Shown here: in pieces, positions 17,733 through 27,643 of the stretch
Numbering within the stretch: the first letter of the stretch is position 1
How the letters are laid out: the number at the start of each line of letters is the position of its first letter
From: Christiangramia oceanisediminis
GTDB taxonomy: Bacteria > Bacteroidota > Bacteroidia > Flavobacteriales > Flavobacteriaceae
Assembly: GCF_022570735.2 (NCBI RefSeq)
Contig: NZ_JANCNS010000002.1
Coordinates: 124,001 to 188,000 of the forward strand
Reading direction: 5' to 3'
DNA length: 64,000 nucleotides
Made by a program: the position numbers and the translations under genes
The notes under the pieces: generated by a model
What the model was told of the DNA's origin: nothing
The model's input: the letters and a program-made list of their open reading frames with translations, nothing else
Database searches by the model: none

Positions 17733-17794
17733 TGACAGGATGGAGAAAAATAATGACAGTCTGTCATAAGTTTTGTGCTGGCATAATGATTGAC
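17733..17794 (+). promoter_or_regulatory. Sigma-54-like promoter motif and palindrome upstream of dnaK
   Basis: TGGCATAATGATTGAC (17779-17794) has the TGGCA-N6-TTG layout and correct GG-to-G spacing of a -24/-12 (RpoN) promoter, with A instead of C after the -12 G. Just upstream is a perfect 13-base palindrome TGACAGTCTGTCA (17754-17766) and a further TGACAG half-site at 17733. Transcription would start near 17805, leaving a leader of about 40 bases. Confidence 0.45.
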
Positions 17795-17846
17795 TTTTAG
17801 TGACTGTGAAATTAAAAGACTAACGTAAAAAACAAGTTATATAGTT

Positions 17847-19772
17847 ATGAGTAAAGTAATTGGAATTGACTTGGGTACCACCAACTCCTGCGTTGCCGTA
17901 ATGGAGGGTAATGAGCCAACGGTGATACCTAATGCCGAAGGAAAAAGAACTACGCCTTCTGTGATCGCATTCGTAGAAGGTGGCGAGATAAAGGTTGGTG
18001 ACCCTGCGAAACGTCAGGCAGTAACTAACCCACAGAAAACCATTTCTTCCATCAAAAGATTTATGGGGAACAAGTTTTCTGAATCTGAAAGAGAAGCGAG
18101 CCGCGTACCTTACACCGTTAAGAAAGGTGATAACGATACTCCTCGTGTAGAAATTGATGGTCGTCTTTATACTCCACAGGAACTTTCAGCTATGGTACTT
18201 CAGAAAATGAAGAAAACTGCTGAAGATTACCTGGGACAGGATGTTACCGAAGCGGTTATTACCGTGCCTGCATATTTTAATGACTCTCAGCGTCATGCAA
18301 CAAAAGAAGCTGGTGAAATCGCAGGTCTTAAAGTAAGAAGAATTATCAATGAGCCTACTGCTGCGGCATTGGCTTACGGATTGGATAAAAAATCTCAGGA
18401 TCAGAAGATCGCTGTGTATGACCTTGGTGGTGGTACCTTCGATATTTCTATTCTTGAGCTAGGTGATGGTGTATTTGAAGTACTATCTACTAATGGTGAT
18501 ACCCACCTTGGTGGTGATGACTTTGATGAAGTATTGATCGATTACCTGGCCGATAACTTCCAGAAAGCTGAAGATATCGACCTAAGAAAAGATCCAATGG
18601 CACTTCAGCGTTTGAAGGAAGCTGCTGAGAAAGCGAAGATCGAATTATCATCTTCTTCTCAAACAGAGATCAACCTTCCATATGTTACTGCAACTGCCAG
18701 CGGACCAAAACACCTTGTAGAGACTATTACCCGATCTAAATTTGAGCAATTAGCAGCAGATCTGGTAACAAGATCTATGGAGCCAGTAAAGAAAGCGCTT
18801 AGCGATGCTGGTCTTTCAAAATCTGATATCGACGAGGTGATCCTTGTTGGTGGTTCTACTCGTATCCCTAAGATCCAGGAAGAAGTTGAAGCATTCTTTG
18901 GTAAGAAGCCTTCAAAAGGTGTAAACCCAGATGAGGTTGTGGCAATTGGTGCAGCTATCCAGGGTGGTGTACTTACCGGAGACGTAAAAGACGTATTGCT
19001 TCTAGACGTTACTCCACTTTCTCTAGGTATCGAAACCATGGGAGGAGTGAACACTAAACTGATCGAAGCCAATACTACGATCCCAACCAAGAAGTCACAA
19101 ACTTTCTCTACTGCAGCTGATAATCAGCCATCTGTTGAGATCCACGTGCTTCAGGGAGAGCGTCCAATGGCGGCAGATAACAAGACAATTGGTAGATTCC
19201 ACTTAGACGGAATTCCACCAGCGCCAAGAGGAACTCCTCAAATTGAAGTGACTTTCGATATTGATGCCAATGGTATCATTAAAGTAAGCGCTACAGATAA
19301 AGCAACTGGTAAGTCTCAGGACATTCGTATCGAAGCATCTTCAGGATTGACTGAAGAGGAGATCGAGAAAATGAAGAAAGAGGCTGAAGCAAATGCCGAT
19401 GCTGATAAGAAAGCAAAAGAGAAAGTTGATAAGCTGAATGAAGCTGATGCAATGATCTTCCAGACTGAAAAGCAGTTGAAAGAATTTGGTGATAAACTTT
19501 CTGATGAGAAGAAAAAGCCAATCGAAGATGCATTGGAAGAGCTTAAGAAAGCTTATGAAACTAAAGAAGTTGAAACCATTCAGCCAGCTTTAGACAAGAT
19601 CAATGAAGCATGGAAAACCGCTTCAGAAGAGATGTACAAAGCACAGGCAGAAGCTCAGGGCGGAGCAAACGGACAGCCAGGTGGACCACAACAAGGTGCA
19701 ACCGGAGCTGAAGGTGGAGACGCCAAGAGTGGAGATGATGTAGAAGATGTAGATTTTGAAGAGGTAAAGTAA
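17847..19772 (+). CDS. dnaK: Chaperone DnaK (Hsp70)
   Basis: ATP-dependent protein-folding chaperone, 641 residues, cytoplasmic. Nucleotide-binding domain motifs: [16 protein letters not shown] at the N-terminus, [14 protein letters not shown] (about 190) and [13 protein letters not shown] (about 333). Substrate-binding domain begins near [14 protein letters not shown] (about 390). The C-terminal tail is Gly/Gln/Ala-rich and ends in [10 protein letters not shown], the conserved co-chaperone-binding acidic tail of bacterial DnaKs. No grpE or dnaJ adjoins it. Codons are conspicuously biased to a few forms (for example GGT, CTT), as expected of a highly expressed gene. Confidence 0.98.
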   Translation: MSKVIGIDLGTTNSCVAVMEGNEPTVIPNAEGKRTTPSVIAFVEGGEIKVGDPAKRQAVTNPQKTISSIKRFMGNKFSESEREASRVPYTVKKGDNDTPRVEIDGRLYTPQELSAMVLQKMKKTAEDYLGQDVTEAVITVPAYFNDSQRHATKEAGEIAGLKVRRIINEPTAAALAYGLDKKSQDQKIAVYDLGGGTFDISILELGDGVFEVLSTNGDTHLGGDDFDEVLIDYLADNFQKAEDIDLRKDPMALQRLKEAAEKAKIELSSSSQTEINLPYVTATASGPKHLVETITRSKFEQLAADLVTRSMEPVKKALSDAGLSKSDIDEVILVGGSTRIPKIQEEVEAFFGKKPSKGVNPDEVVAIGAAIQGGVLTGDVKDVLLLDVTPLSLGIETMGGVNTKLIEANTTIPTKKSQTFSTAADNQPSVEIHVLQGERPMAADNKTIGRFHLDGIPPAPRGTPQIEVTFDIDANGIIKVSATDKATGKSQDIRIEASSGLTEEEIEKMKKEAEANADADKKAKEKVDKLNEADAMIFQTEKQLKEFGDKLSDEKKKPIEDALEELKKAYETKEVETIQPALDKINEAWKTASEEMYKAQAEAQGGANGQPGGPQQGATGAEGGDAKSGDDVEDVDFEEVK

Positions 19773-19781
19773 GCAGTGAAC

Positions 19782-19860
19782 ACATTTTGCTAAGCAAAAT
19801 GTTGTGATTAGCTTGTCCTGAGCGTAGTCGAAGGGCTTATCCCGAGCACCGCGAGGGATC
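19782..19860 (+). repeat. Hairpin and dispersed-repeat fragment in the dnaK 3' region
   Basis: ACATTTTGC (19782-19790) pairs with GCAAAATGT (19794-19802). It is followed by CTTGTCCTGAGCGTAGTCGAAGG (starting 19812) and GGCTTATCCCGAGCACCGCGAGGG, sequences I recall as members of a common dispersed bacterial intergenic repeat. Confidence 0.5.
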
Positions 19861-19890
19861 TTCACAAAATCGAAACTTAATAGATATTGA

Positions 19891-19921
19891 AAAAGCCCCG
19901 CAGCAATGCGGGGCTTTTTTA
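19891..19921 (+). terminator. dnaK terminator
   Basis: AAAAGCCCCGC (19891-19901) pairs with GCGGGGCTTTT (19908-19918) and runs into a T-tract: a strong intrinsic terminator, 118 bases after the dnaK stop. Confidence 0.92.
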
Positions 19922-19998
19922 TGATCATAAAGAAACAAATTTAAAATTGAATTCATAAAAAAAGAGTAATTTAGGTTAGCTACCAAGTTTGTTATACT

Positions 19999-20748
19999 AT
20001 GAACGCTACGGAAGTTTCTAAAGTTTTGGCGGAAGATTCTCCGGAAGAAATTCAAAAGATCCTGGAGAAACTGGAGGGAATTCAAAATTCCTTCCTTGCC
20101 ATTTCCTGGACATCTTACTATGATTATATGTTTATAAGTGAGAAGGTAGAAAGCATTCTTGGGTATCCTTATTATAATTTCAGAAACAATGGCGTCGTAT
20201 TTCTTCAATCCATAACTCCTTCTGAGGTTATTTCAACTATTTTCTCAGAACTCAATGCACAGCTCAAGGAATTAAAAAAACATAAGACCTACTACGAAAA
20301 GCAAAATATCTTAAAGGCGAATGGAGCTTTGCGTACTTCAGACGGTTCTGTAAAACCTGTGAAATTTATCGGTACTATTCTCGATGTTAGCGTTGGAGAG
20401 CCTGAATCCTTATTGATAGCATGTGTTTATATAGACCTGTTGAAGATTGAGAAAAATAAATTTGACGAAATTACAAGGACCTCAGAGGGTCTTCTGAACA
20501 GTCTTAAACAAAATTACGTTAGGGAAAATCGTGAACGTTTTTCTAATCTTAGATCTGCTGGAGAAATAACCAGCAGGGAAAAGGAAGTCCTGGATTTCTT
20601 ATCCCAGGGCCTTAGCAGTAAAGAAATTTCCCGCCGTATGGATATAAGTTTTAATACTGTTGAAAGCCATCGAAAGAATCTCCTTCAAAAATTCGGTGTT
20701 AAGAATACGGCTTCGCTTTTAAGCAGGTATTTTTCCATCCGCAGATGA
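19999..20748 (+). CDS. PAS-like sensor domain plus LuxR-type DNA-binding regulator
   Basis: 249 residues, cytoplasmic. The C-terminal GerE/LuxR helix-turn-helix is clear (about 190-245: TSREKEVLDFLSQGLSSKEI, then FNTVESHRKNLLQKFGVKN). The first about 160 residues contain a PAS-fold-like stretch (MFISEKVESILGYPYYNFRNNG... through VKFIGTILDVSVGEPESLL), the usual input module for such one-piece regulators in Bacteroidota. No receiver domain, so it is not a standard response regulator. Stands between dnaK and a secreted S9 peptidase; possible target is the peptidase, but nothing in the sequence proves this. Confidence 0.82.
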   Translation: MNATEVSKVLAEDSPEEIQKILEKLEGIQNSFLAISWTSYYDYMFISEKVESILGYPYYNFRNNGVVFLQSITPSEVISTIFSELNAQLKELKKHKTYYEKQNILKANGALRTSDGSVKPVKFIGTILDVSVGEPESLLIACVYIDLLKIEKNKFDEITRTSEGLLNSLKQNYVRENRERFSNLRSAGEITSREKEVLDFLSQGLSSKEISRRMDISFNTVESHRKNLLQKFGVKNTASLLSRYFSIRR

Positions 20749-20756
20749 ATTAAAAC

Positions 20757-20780
20757 TCCCTGATTTCAGGGATTGTTTGT
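20757..20780 (+). terminator. Weak hairpin after the PAS-LuxR gene
   Basis: TCCCTGA (20757-20763) faces TCAGGGA (20766-20772) with almost no loop, followed by TTGTTTGTT. A possible weak terminator between the regulator and the peptidase gene. Confidence 0.35.
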
Positions 20781-20854
20781 TATGGTAATTTCTTCTACTT
20801 TTAAATAATTGCCTACTCAGCTTTTTTCCTGTTTAACTATTACATCCTATACTT

Positions 20855-22981
20855 ATGAAAGCCAGGCTATTATTCACCGTCATTTACCTTATTGGTCATA
20901 ATGTTTTTTCACAGCAATCTTTTTCTCCTCCGTCTACTGAAGAACGGCCAGATACTTTGATGTTTGCCGGGAATAAGGTAGTAGATCCCTATTCTTACCT
21001 GGAAGAATATAAAGACCCAGAGGTTGCCAACTGGTATAAAGCCCAGGCCGATTATGCAAAATCCGTATTGGATAAAATCACAGGTCAGGACCGTATTCTG
21101 GAGGAAATGGCCAAAATAGAAAAAAACATGTCGGCTTCTGTGTCAAATCTTATAAGGTTAGACAATGGCAGCTATTTTTATCAGCAGCTAGAACCCGATG
21201 GCCGGCCTGAAAGAGCTTTTATGAAGGCTTTAGAGGGCAGGGATGCTGAAATGATTTTCGATCCACTTACCTATAAACCGGAAAAAGGTTACCATATTCG
21301 AAGGATTAGCCCTAGTCCAGAAGGTACTAAACTGGCTATCATTCTCAACCCCAATTCGGGTGAGGAAAAAGGGGAATTAATATTCATCGATTTGAGATCA
21401 GGGAAATTTATAGGGGATACTTTGTATAATATTCCAACTCAGCCTTTGTCGTGGATCGATGAAGAGAACTATTTAGTTACCAAAAATCGTGGGGAAGAAA
21501 TTTTGAACAGGGAAGTATACCATAGCAGTATAAGAGACGGTGAAAAGACAGATCAATTATTTTTCTCTGCTGAAAAATTTCCAGAACTTCAAATAAGCCC
21601 GGAAGAAAGTCCCCATGTGACCTATTATCCTGATCTGGGTCTTTATCTTGCGAATGCTTACACCACGCTTGGATATTATAAAAGTTTTTTAAAGCGGGGT
21701 GATAATTGGGAAGCATTGAACTCAATCGATGATGTAGTAAGCGGTTTGCAAGTAACTGAAAATGGTATTTATTTTAAAAGCGGAAAGGATTCACCTAATT
21801 TCAGGATTTTAAGGTCTTCCCTGGATGATCCTACATTTGAAAATGCCGAAGAAATCGTTCCGGAACCTGAAGACGGCAATATCACCAGCTATACTTCCAC
21901 AGATAAAGGCATCTTCTACGTGATCAAAAAGAACGGTGTTCAAAGCAATTTATATTTTAAAGATCTTGCTTCCCAAAAAGTAAGAAAAATAGAACTTCCG
22001 GTTGCAGCTTCCAATATAGGTGTAATAAAGATAAAAGGTTCAGAAGAGATCGAAATTTCGGTTTCCGGATGGACCACCCCGGGAAGAAGATTTATCTATA
22101 ATTATGAAACCGATTCCTTCAGGGATTTAGTATTGGTTAAACATAAACCTCTTCCAGAAATAGAGAATCTGGTGGTTGAAGAATTGATGGTGCCATCTCA
22201 TGACGATGTGAAAGTGCCGTTGTCGCTATTGCATCATAGCAAAATGGAAAAGAATTCAGATAATATCATCCTGATGATGGTTTATGGAGCCTATGGCCAG
22301 AACAATGGTCCAGATTACATTCCGCAGATAATGGCCATTACTAACCTTGATATTATATGCGCGTTTCCTCACGTTCGGGGTGGAGGAGAGCTTGGTGAGG
22401 GATGGCATAAGGCCGGCCAAAAAGAATTGAAATACAATACCTGGAAAGATGTGATTGCAAGTGCTGAATATCTTATCTCCACCGGTTATACCACAGCCGA
22501 TAAGATCATCCTCCTGGGAGCAAGTGCAGGGGGAATTGCAGCAGGCATGGCTATGAATGAAAGACCTGATCTTTTTGGAGCCGTTATTAACGAAGTTGGT
22601 GCCGTAAGCCTGATGAATAAAAATGAGCTCCCCACTGCAAAGGTTAATAATCCTGAATTCGGTGATGTCAATGATCCCGAAGAGTTCGAAATCGTAAAGG
22701 CAATGAACAGTTTCACCCATTTGAAAAAGGATACTGAATATCCTGCCACCTTAGTTTTTGCGGGTTATAATGATGTTAGAATTTTACCTTATGTTCCAGG
22801 GAAATATGCTGCCAAACTTCAGAACTATACCTCCTCAGAAAAGCCAGTTCTATTTGCCGTAGATTTTTCCCAGGGCCATGGAATGGCGACTTATGAAGAT
22901 TTTAAAAAGAATTTTGCAAGGAACCTTTCTTTTGGTTTATGGCAAGCAGGCCACCCGGAATTTCAGTACAAAACTGAATGA
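20855..22981 (+). CDS. Secreted prolyl-oligopeptidase-family (S9) serine peptidase
   Basis: 708 residues with an N-terminal signal peptide (MKARLLFTVIYLIGHNVFSQ). An N-terminal seven-bladed propeller region (about 70-430) is followed by an alpha/beta-hydrolase domain. Catalytic serine in GASAGGIAAGMA (about residue 557); Asp expected in AGYNDVRILPY (about 640); His in SQGHGMATYEDF near the C-terminus. GAYGQNNGPDYIP and RGGGELGEGWHKAG are the family's oxyanion and substrate-loop blocks. It cleaves short peptides after proline or related residues in the periplasm. A short TCCCTGA/TCAGGGA hairpin (20757-20772) lies upstream, after the LuxR gene. Confidence 0.92.
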   Translation: MKARLLFTVIYLIGHNVFSQQSFSPPSTEERPDTLMFAGNKVVDPYSYLEEYKDPEVANWYKAQADYAKSVLDKITGQDRILEEMAKIEKNMSASVSNLIRLDNGSYFYQQLEPDGRPERAFMKALEGRDAEMIFDPLTYKPEKGYHIRRISPSPEGTKLAIILNPNSGEEKGELIFIDLRSGKFIGDTLYNIPTQPLSWIDEENYLVTKNRGEEILNREVYHSSIRDGEKTDQLFFSAEKFPELQISPEESPHVTYYPDLGLYLANAYTTLGYYKSFLKRGDNWEALNSIDDVVSGLQVTENGIYFKSGKDSPNFRILRSSLDDPTFENAEEIVPEPEDGNITSYTSTDKGIFYVIKKNGVQSNLYFKDLASQKVRKIELPVAASNIGVIKIKGSEEIEISVSGWTTPGRRFIYNYETDSFRDLVLVKHKPLPEIENLVVEELMVPSHDDVKVPLSLLHHSKMEKNSDNIILMMVYGAYGQNNGPDYIPQIMAITNLDIICAFPHVRGGGELGEGWHKAGQKELKYNTWKDVIASAEYLISTGYTTADKIILLGASAGGIAAGMAMNERPDLFGAVINEVGAVSLMNKNELPTAKVNNPEFGDVNDPEEFEIVKAMNSFTHLKKDTEYPATLVFAGYNDVRILPYVPGKYAAKLQNYTSSEKPVLFAVDFSQGHGMATYEDFKKNFARNLSFGLWQAGHPEFQYKTE

Positions 22982-23104
22982 ATTAGCCAATAAAGTCCAT
23001 GCTTACATCCCATATTTTCAATTAATAGTTTGGATTAAGCCTGAACTGAAGCCTGGAAAACCTAGGTTGGAGATCTGTTGTGTACTTGGAATTATATAAT
23101 ACGT

Positions 23105-24367
23105 TTAAAGAATCAAAGTATACAGATAAACCAGGTTAAAAATAACCAGGATCACCAGGCTTGAAATTGAGAAAATCCGGTAGCTTCTCCCGGGTTTAGC
23201 CATTTCGGGCATCTGTTTGCCGGTAATGATCTTATAATTGAACCAGGCCAGAATAGGAGCCGACAAAAAGGAAAGTGCGGTTGCGAAATCTACCAGCCCG
23301 GTAAAGGACGCCGTAAAGGAATAAAGTATGATTAGGGAGATCATAGGAATCATGATCACACTTATCCTGTAATTTCGCCATTTTAGTGCCGGTTTCTGAT
23401 CCTTCCTATTTTCGGCAAAAAGTTCTGATATCACCCTTGGAAATGCATCACTTACTGCCAGGGTAGTGGAGAACATGGCTATAAAGGCGGCGATAGCGAT
23501 GATGGGTTTGCTCCATTTTCCCAAAGTCTTTCCGTATAGGTCGATTAGTTGTGCGGAGAATTCCACCCCGTTTCCAGAAAAACTCACTCCGCTCCCAAAC
23601 ATGATCATGGCACCCATTAAAAAGAACAGAACCCCGATCAGTGCTGCTGCGAAATACCCAACATTGAAATCGGTAAAAGCCTCTTTGAGGCTGGTTTGTC
23701 TTTTGTTGCCTTCGGCTTTTTCCCTGGTCCAGATCGAATGCCATACGGATGCATCCAATGGAATCGGCATCCACCCCATAAAGGAAATAATGAAAGCGAT
23801 CCCAGCTTTATTCCAAACATCGGGTGGCGTTATCTCCAGTGCGTTTTCCAATCGGCCTTCTCCAACCGCAAGCAACACTGCGGTAAGAGTTGCCAGGCCA
23901 AGCAGGCTAACGATTATTTTCATGGTAAGGTCCAGTGCAGGGTATTTTCCTATCATAAGCAGTGCGATGCAAACTCCAAGAATGGCCAGGCTCCACTGGA
24001 AGTTGTTCCATCCCATCCCGAAAAGTTGTTCTGCCAGCCCGGCGGTAACGATGGTAACGGCTGCCTGGATGATGAACATACTTCCTACTGTTACCAAAAT
24101 GAAGATCCAGTAGGGGAATTTTCCCAGTTTTCGATAGCCGGTAATAAGGTGATTTCCCGTAGCTGCCGCGTATCTTGGGCCGAATTCCAGGAAAGGATAT
24201 TTTGTGATACAGGCTAAAACCAGCACCCACCATAAAAGAAAGCCATAGTCGGCTCCCGCGCGTGTGGCCTGCACCAGGTGAGAAACTCCAATGGCTGCTC
24301 CGGCGAGCAAAAATCCGGGGCCAATGCTCTTTAAAAATGAGGTTTTTGACGAAGTGGGCTGGTTCAT
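23105..24367 (-). CDS. Nramp-related membrane transporter with non-canonical metal site
   Basis: 420 residues, about eleven membrane helices, LeuT-like Nramp fold. The helix-1 region reads GPGFLLAGAAIGVSHLVQAT where canonical Mn/Fe Nramps carry the DPGN metal-binding motif, and helix 6 reads FMGWMPIPLDASVW instead of a canonical MPH motif. Both metal-coordinating signatures are therefore replaced, as in Nramp-related proteins that carry magnesium, aluminium or no known metal. Substrate cannot be predicted. It stands alone, convergent with the S9 peptidase across 123 unremarkable bases. Confidence 0.82.
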   Translation of the reverse strand: MNQPTSSKTSFLKSIGPGFLLAGAAIGVSHLVQATRAGADYGFLLWWVLVLACITKYPFLEFGPRYAAATGNHLITGYRKLGKFPYWIFILVTVGSMFIIQAAVTIVTAGLAEQLFGMGWNNFQWSLAILGVCIALLMIGKYPALDLTMKIIVSLLGLATLTAVLLAVGEGRLENALEITPPDVWNKAGIAFIISFMGWMPIPLDASVWHSIWTREKAEGNKRQTSLKEAFTDFNVGYFAAALIGVLFFLMGAMIMFGSGVSFSGNGVEFSAQLIDLYGKTLGKWSKPIIAIAAFIAMFSTTLAVSDAFPRVISELFAENRKDQKPALKWRNYRISVIMIPMISLIILYSFTASFTGLVDFATALSFLSAPILAWFNYKIITGKQMPEMAKPGRSYRIFSISSLVILVIFNLVYLYTLIL

Positions 24368-24583
24368 GTTTTTTCCTGGAAAAGATTATTTATCAATTAA
24401 TTTTTCAGCTTCAAATAACTATAAAATTGAACATATTAAATAATTTATTCAAAGATTCTCAATCAACTACAGTATGTTTTAATTAATAAGGCCTGCAAGA
24501 ATATCTGTATATGAAGTGGTTTTAGGTTGAGCAATCGGCTAAAATCTTTTATCTTCAGCAACTCAATTCTTAAATTCTTAAAC

Positions 24584-26251
24584 ATGAAGAAAATTACCTG
24601 GGCATTTTTGCTCTTGTTATTTATTAATTTTTCCGGTTTGGCACAGGATAAGGAACTGGCTCCTGTGACCGGGACAGTGGCTATAACCAATGTCACGATC
24701 GTTCCCGAACCGGGTAAAAAGATCGATAAAGGAACGGTGCTGGTCAAGGATGGTTTGATCGAAGCCGTTGGTGCAAACGTTAAGGTTCCTCCCGGAGCCC
24801 GAATCGTAAAAGCCGACAGTATGCACCTCTATCCTGGATTTATTCTAGGCCTTTCTCATGCAGGTATCAAAATGCCTGAAAATAAGGAAGCCCAGAATGC
24901 GAAAGTCGAGGATCCAGGAAATCCACCAAACGAACTTGCTGGAATAACTCCCGAAAGAAAGGTTTATCAATACCTAACGATGGGTGAGAAGTCGGTTTCA
25001 GATTGGAGAGAGGCCGGTTTCACCGTTGCTCAAACTGTTCCATCTGGAGGAATGCTTCCAGGAACAACATCTTTGATCCTGTTAGGAGGGAATACAGACA
25101 ACCCAATTATGAAGGCCGAAACCGGTCTTTATTCCACCTTTGATGGTGCAAGACGTATGTATCCTGCAACTGTCCTGGGTGTGATGGCTCATTACCGACA
25201 GTTATACAGGCAGGCCGACCAGGCTATGAATTATAGCAATTCTTTTCAGGAAGATCCGTCAGGCAGAAAACGACCTGCCAAAAACAGAACGCTTGAAGCC
25301 TTCTATCCGGTTGTAAAGAAACAGATACCTGTTTTCTTTCAGGCCGAAGAGGTGCTTGACGCCCAGCGTGCGATGCTTCTGAAAAAGGATCTAGGTTTCG
25401 ACCTTGTTTTAACTGAATTAAAAGAAGGCTGGGACCTGGTAGAGGATGTAAAATCGAGTAATTCCAGAGTGCAATTCAGCCTGGATCTGCCAGATTGGGA
25501 TGAAAAGAAGAAAGATTCTGCCAAAACTGAGAAAAATTCAGAAGAAAAAACTCAGCTTGAAAAAAGAAAACAGGAATTCCTGAAGAAATATTACTCTCAA
25601 ATGGCCGATTATGCCTCAGCCGGGATCCAATTTTCATTTTCCGGGATCGATGTAAAACCTCAGGATGTTCAGAAAAAACTTCAGAAGATCGTTGAAAACG
25701 GTTTAAGCACCGATGCAGCGCTCCAAGCTTTAACTACCACTCCGGCACAACAGGCTGGTATGGAAAAGAGCATTGGAACAGTAGAAGCAGGAAAGCTTGC
25801 AAACCTTCTGGTATCTAATAAACCTTATTTCGAAAAGGACGCCAAGATCAAGTACGTGATGATCGAAGGTAAACTATACGAATATGATCTTAAGGAATCT
25901 AAAAAGCCCGATGCAGAGGTTATGGATATCGTTAGCGGAGAATGGACTTTCGAGGCTGATACTCCTGCCGGAACCATGACCGGGACTATTTCCATATTGA
26001 AAGATGAAGGTGGAGATTTTTCAGGAAGTATTTACAACAGCGTAACCGGTGAGGAAAAATCCCTTAGAAATATCAGGATTTCTGAAGATGTACTTTCCTT
26101 CGCTTTTAGCGTAACCTATCAAAGTCAGAATATGGATATCGAAACTTCGCTAACCATATCTGGCGAAAGCTTTGAAGGCTTTATGGAAATAGCCGGAAGC
26201 GGTGAAAGTTTCCCGGTAGAAGGAAATAAGGTTCCATCGAAAAGCAAATAA
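24584..26251 (+). CDS. Secreted amidohydrolase-like protein, metal ligands lost
   Basis: 555 residues from ATG 24584, which gives a good signal peptide (MKKITWAFLLLLFINFSGLA, then QDK); an upstream ATG at 24527 would bury it behind 19 residues. The N-terminal beta domain (VAITNVTIVPEPGKKIDKGTVLVKDGLIEAVG) and the LANLLVSNKPYF C-terminal closing strand are typical of amidohydrolases. At the position where active members have PGxIDxHxH it reads PGFILGLSHAG, and no other metal histidines are evident, so it is probably not a metallohydrolase. An extra C-terminal domain of about 110 residues (SGEWTFEADTPAGTMTGTIS onward) is beta-rich. First of three tandem relatives. Confidence 0.8.
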   Translation: MKKITWAFLLLLFINFSGLAQDKELAPVTGTVAITNVTIVPEPGKKIDKGTVLVKDGLIEAVGANVKVPPGARIVKADSMHLYPGFILGLSHAGIKMPENKEAQNAKVEDPGNPPNELAGITPERKVYQYLTMGEKSVSDWREAGFTVAQTVPSGGMLPGTTSLILLGGNTDNPIMKAETGLYSTFDGARRMYPATVLGVMAHYRQLYRQADQAMNYSNSFQEDPSGRKRPAKNRTLEAFYPVVKKQIPVFFQAEEVLDAQRAMLLKKDLGFDLVLTELKEGWDLVEDVKSSNSRVQFSLDLPDWDEKKKDSAKTEKNSEEKTQLEKRKQEFLKKYYSQMADYASAGIQFSFSGIDVKPQDVQKKLQKIVENGLSTDAALQALTTTPAQQAGMEKSIGTVEAGKLANLLVSNKPYFEKDAKIKYVMIEGKLYEYDLKESKKPDAEVMDIVSGEWTFEADTPAGTMTGTISILKDEGGDFSGSIYNSVTGEEKSLRNIRISEDVLSFAFSVTYQSQNMDIETSLTISGESFEGFMEIAGSGESFPVEGNKVPSKSK

Positions 26252-26284
26252 TTCAGGAGATTTCAAAAACAGAACATTCAAGAA

Positions 26285-27637
26285 ATGAAAAAACAATTAA
26301 TCTTTATAATGATACTTCAGTTCGTTGTGGTCTCTATCTGGGCTCAAACGAAAAAAGGTGAAGTATTGATCAAGAATGCCACGGTGATCACGATTACCGA
26401 TGGCACCAAGGAAAATACCGATGTGTATATCAAAGACGGTAAGATCTCTAAAATTGGGACCGATCTTTCGGCCTCATCGAACGCCACCGTTGTAGATGCT
26501 ACCGGGCAGTATGTAATGCCGGGGATCATCGATGCGCATTCGCATATTGCGCTGGATGCAGTTAATGAGGCAACCAGTCCTGTAACCGCCCAGGTTTGGG
26601 TAGGTGATGCGCTGGATCCGTTTGACGTTTCCATTTATCGTGCGCTTGCAGGTGGGGTAACTATCTCTCATGCCATGCACGGTTCGGCTAACGCCATCGG
26701 TGGCCAGAATGAAACCATCAAGCATAGATGGGGAACGGTGAAAATGGATGACCTGCGTATGGAAGGAGCTCCAAGAACCATCAAATTCGCTTTGGGTGAG
26801 AATCCAACCCGCGTTCACGGAGCTGGTAACAATATCGTTCCGCGTACCAGAATGGGAGTGGAGCAGGTATTCAGAAGAGCTTTTTCTGAAGCTAAAGAAT
26901 ACATGGAAAGCTGGGACGAATATAATGCCAATAAGAACAAAAGAGGGTATAAGGGAATGGCTCCTGAATATGATCTTCAGAAAGAGGTGGTTGCCGATAT
27001 TCTTAGAGGAGAGATCATCGTTCATTGTCATTCGTATCGTGCCGATGAGATCCTGATGTTAATGGATGTGTTTAAGGATTACGGAGTTGAAAAACTGGTT
27101 TTCCAGCATGTGAACGAAGGATTTAAAGTAGCACCTGAACTGGCAGAATTCGGAGCAGGAGCTTCGGTATTTGCCGACTGGTGGGCTTACAAGTTCGAGG
27201 TTTATTATTCAACGGCCTATAACGCTGCAATTCTGACTAAAAATGGAGTAACCACTTCTATCAATTCAGATAGTGGTGAATTGATCAGGCATTTATACCA
27301 CGAGGCGGCGAAGACCCAGAAATATGGTGATCTTAGCGATGATGAAGCATTAAAGCTGATCACGCTGAATCCCGCCAAGCAGCTTGGAATTGATGACCGT
27401 GTAGGTTCTCTGGAAGTTGGAAAGGATGGAGATGTGGTAATCTTCAAGAATCATCCGCTCTCTATTTACGCGGTTCCGCAAATGACCTTCGTAGACGGAG
27501 TGAAATACTTCGACATCAGCGACGACCAGGACGATATGCGTATTTACGTGGATCCAAGCGAAGACATCGATGTGATGAGAAGCAGGACCGAACATGAAAA
27601 ATGCATGGCGAATGCTGAATGGTTCTTAACTAACTAA
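26285..27637 (+). CDS. Secreted metal-dependent amidohydrolase (imidazolonepropionase-like)
   Basis: 450 residues, signal peptide MKKQLIFIMILQFVVVSIWA then QTK. All metal-site elements are present: HSH in PGIIDAHSHIAL (about 80-90), HCH in EIIVHCHSYRADE (about 247), VFQHVNEGF (about 277) and the catalytic aspartate in SINSDSGE (about 328). The fold is that of exported imidazolonepropionase-type amidohydrolases, known as hydrolases of cyclic amides or peptides such as prolidase-like enzymes; the substrate is unknown. It begins 34 bases after the preceding paralogue and is followed 6 bases later by the third, so the three form an operon. Confidence 0.87.
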   Translation: MKKQLIFIMILQFVVVSIWAQTKKGEVLIKNATVITITDGTKENTDVYIKDGKISKIGTDLSASSNATVVDATGQYVMPGIIDAHSHIALDAVNEATSPVTAQVWVGDALDPFDVSIYRALAGGVTISHAMHGSANAIGGQNETIKHRWGTVKMDDLRMEGAPRTIKFALGENPTRVHGAGNNIVPRTRMGVEQVFRRAFSEAKEYMESWDEYNANKNKRGYKGMAPEYDLQKEVVADILRGEIIVHCHSYRADEILMLMDVFKDYGVEKLVFQHVNEGFKVAPELAEFGAGASVFADWWAYKFEVYYSTAYNAAILTKNGVTTSINSDSGELIRHLYHEAAKTQKYGDLSDDEALKLITLNPAKQLGIDDRVGSLEVGKDGDVVIFKNHPLSIYAVPQMTFVDGVKYFDISDDQDDMRIYVDPSEDIDVMRSRTEHEKCMANAEWFLTN

Positions 27638-27643
27638 AAGAAA

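Noticed and set aside
23466-24113. 215-residue open frame opposite the Nramp-like gene
   Set aside because: Mirror of a well-supported membrane-protein gene; no family motif, composition is that of an antisense shadow.
24527-24583. Upstream ATG extension of the first amidohydrolase-like gene
   Set aside because: It would place 19 residues before a textbook signal peptide; the ATG at 24584 is preferred.
26474-27031. 185-residue antisense frame in the active amidohydrolase gene
   Set aside because: Lies fully within a gene with intact motifs and has no recognisable domain.
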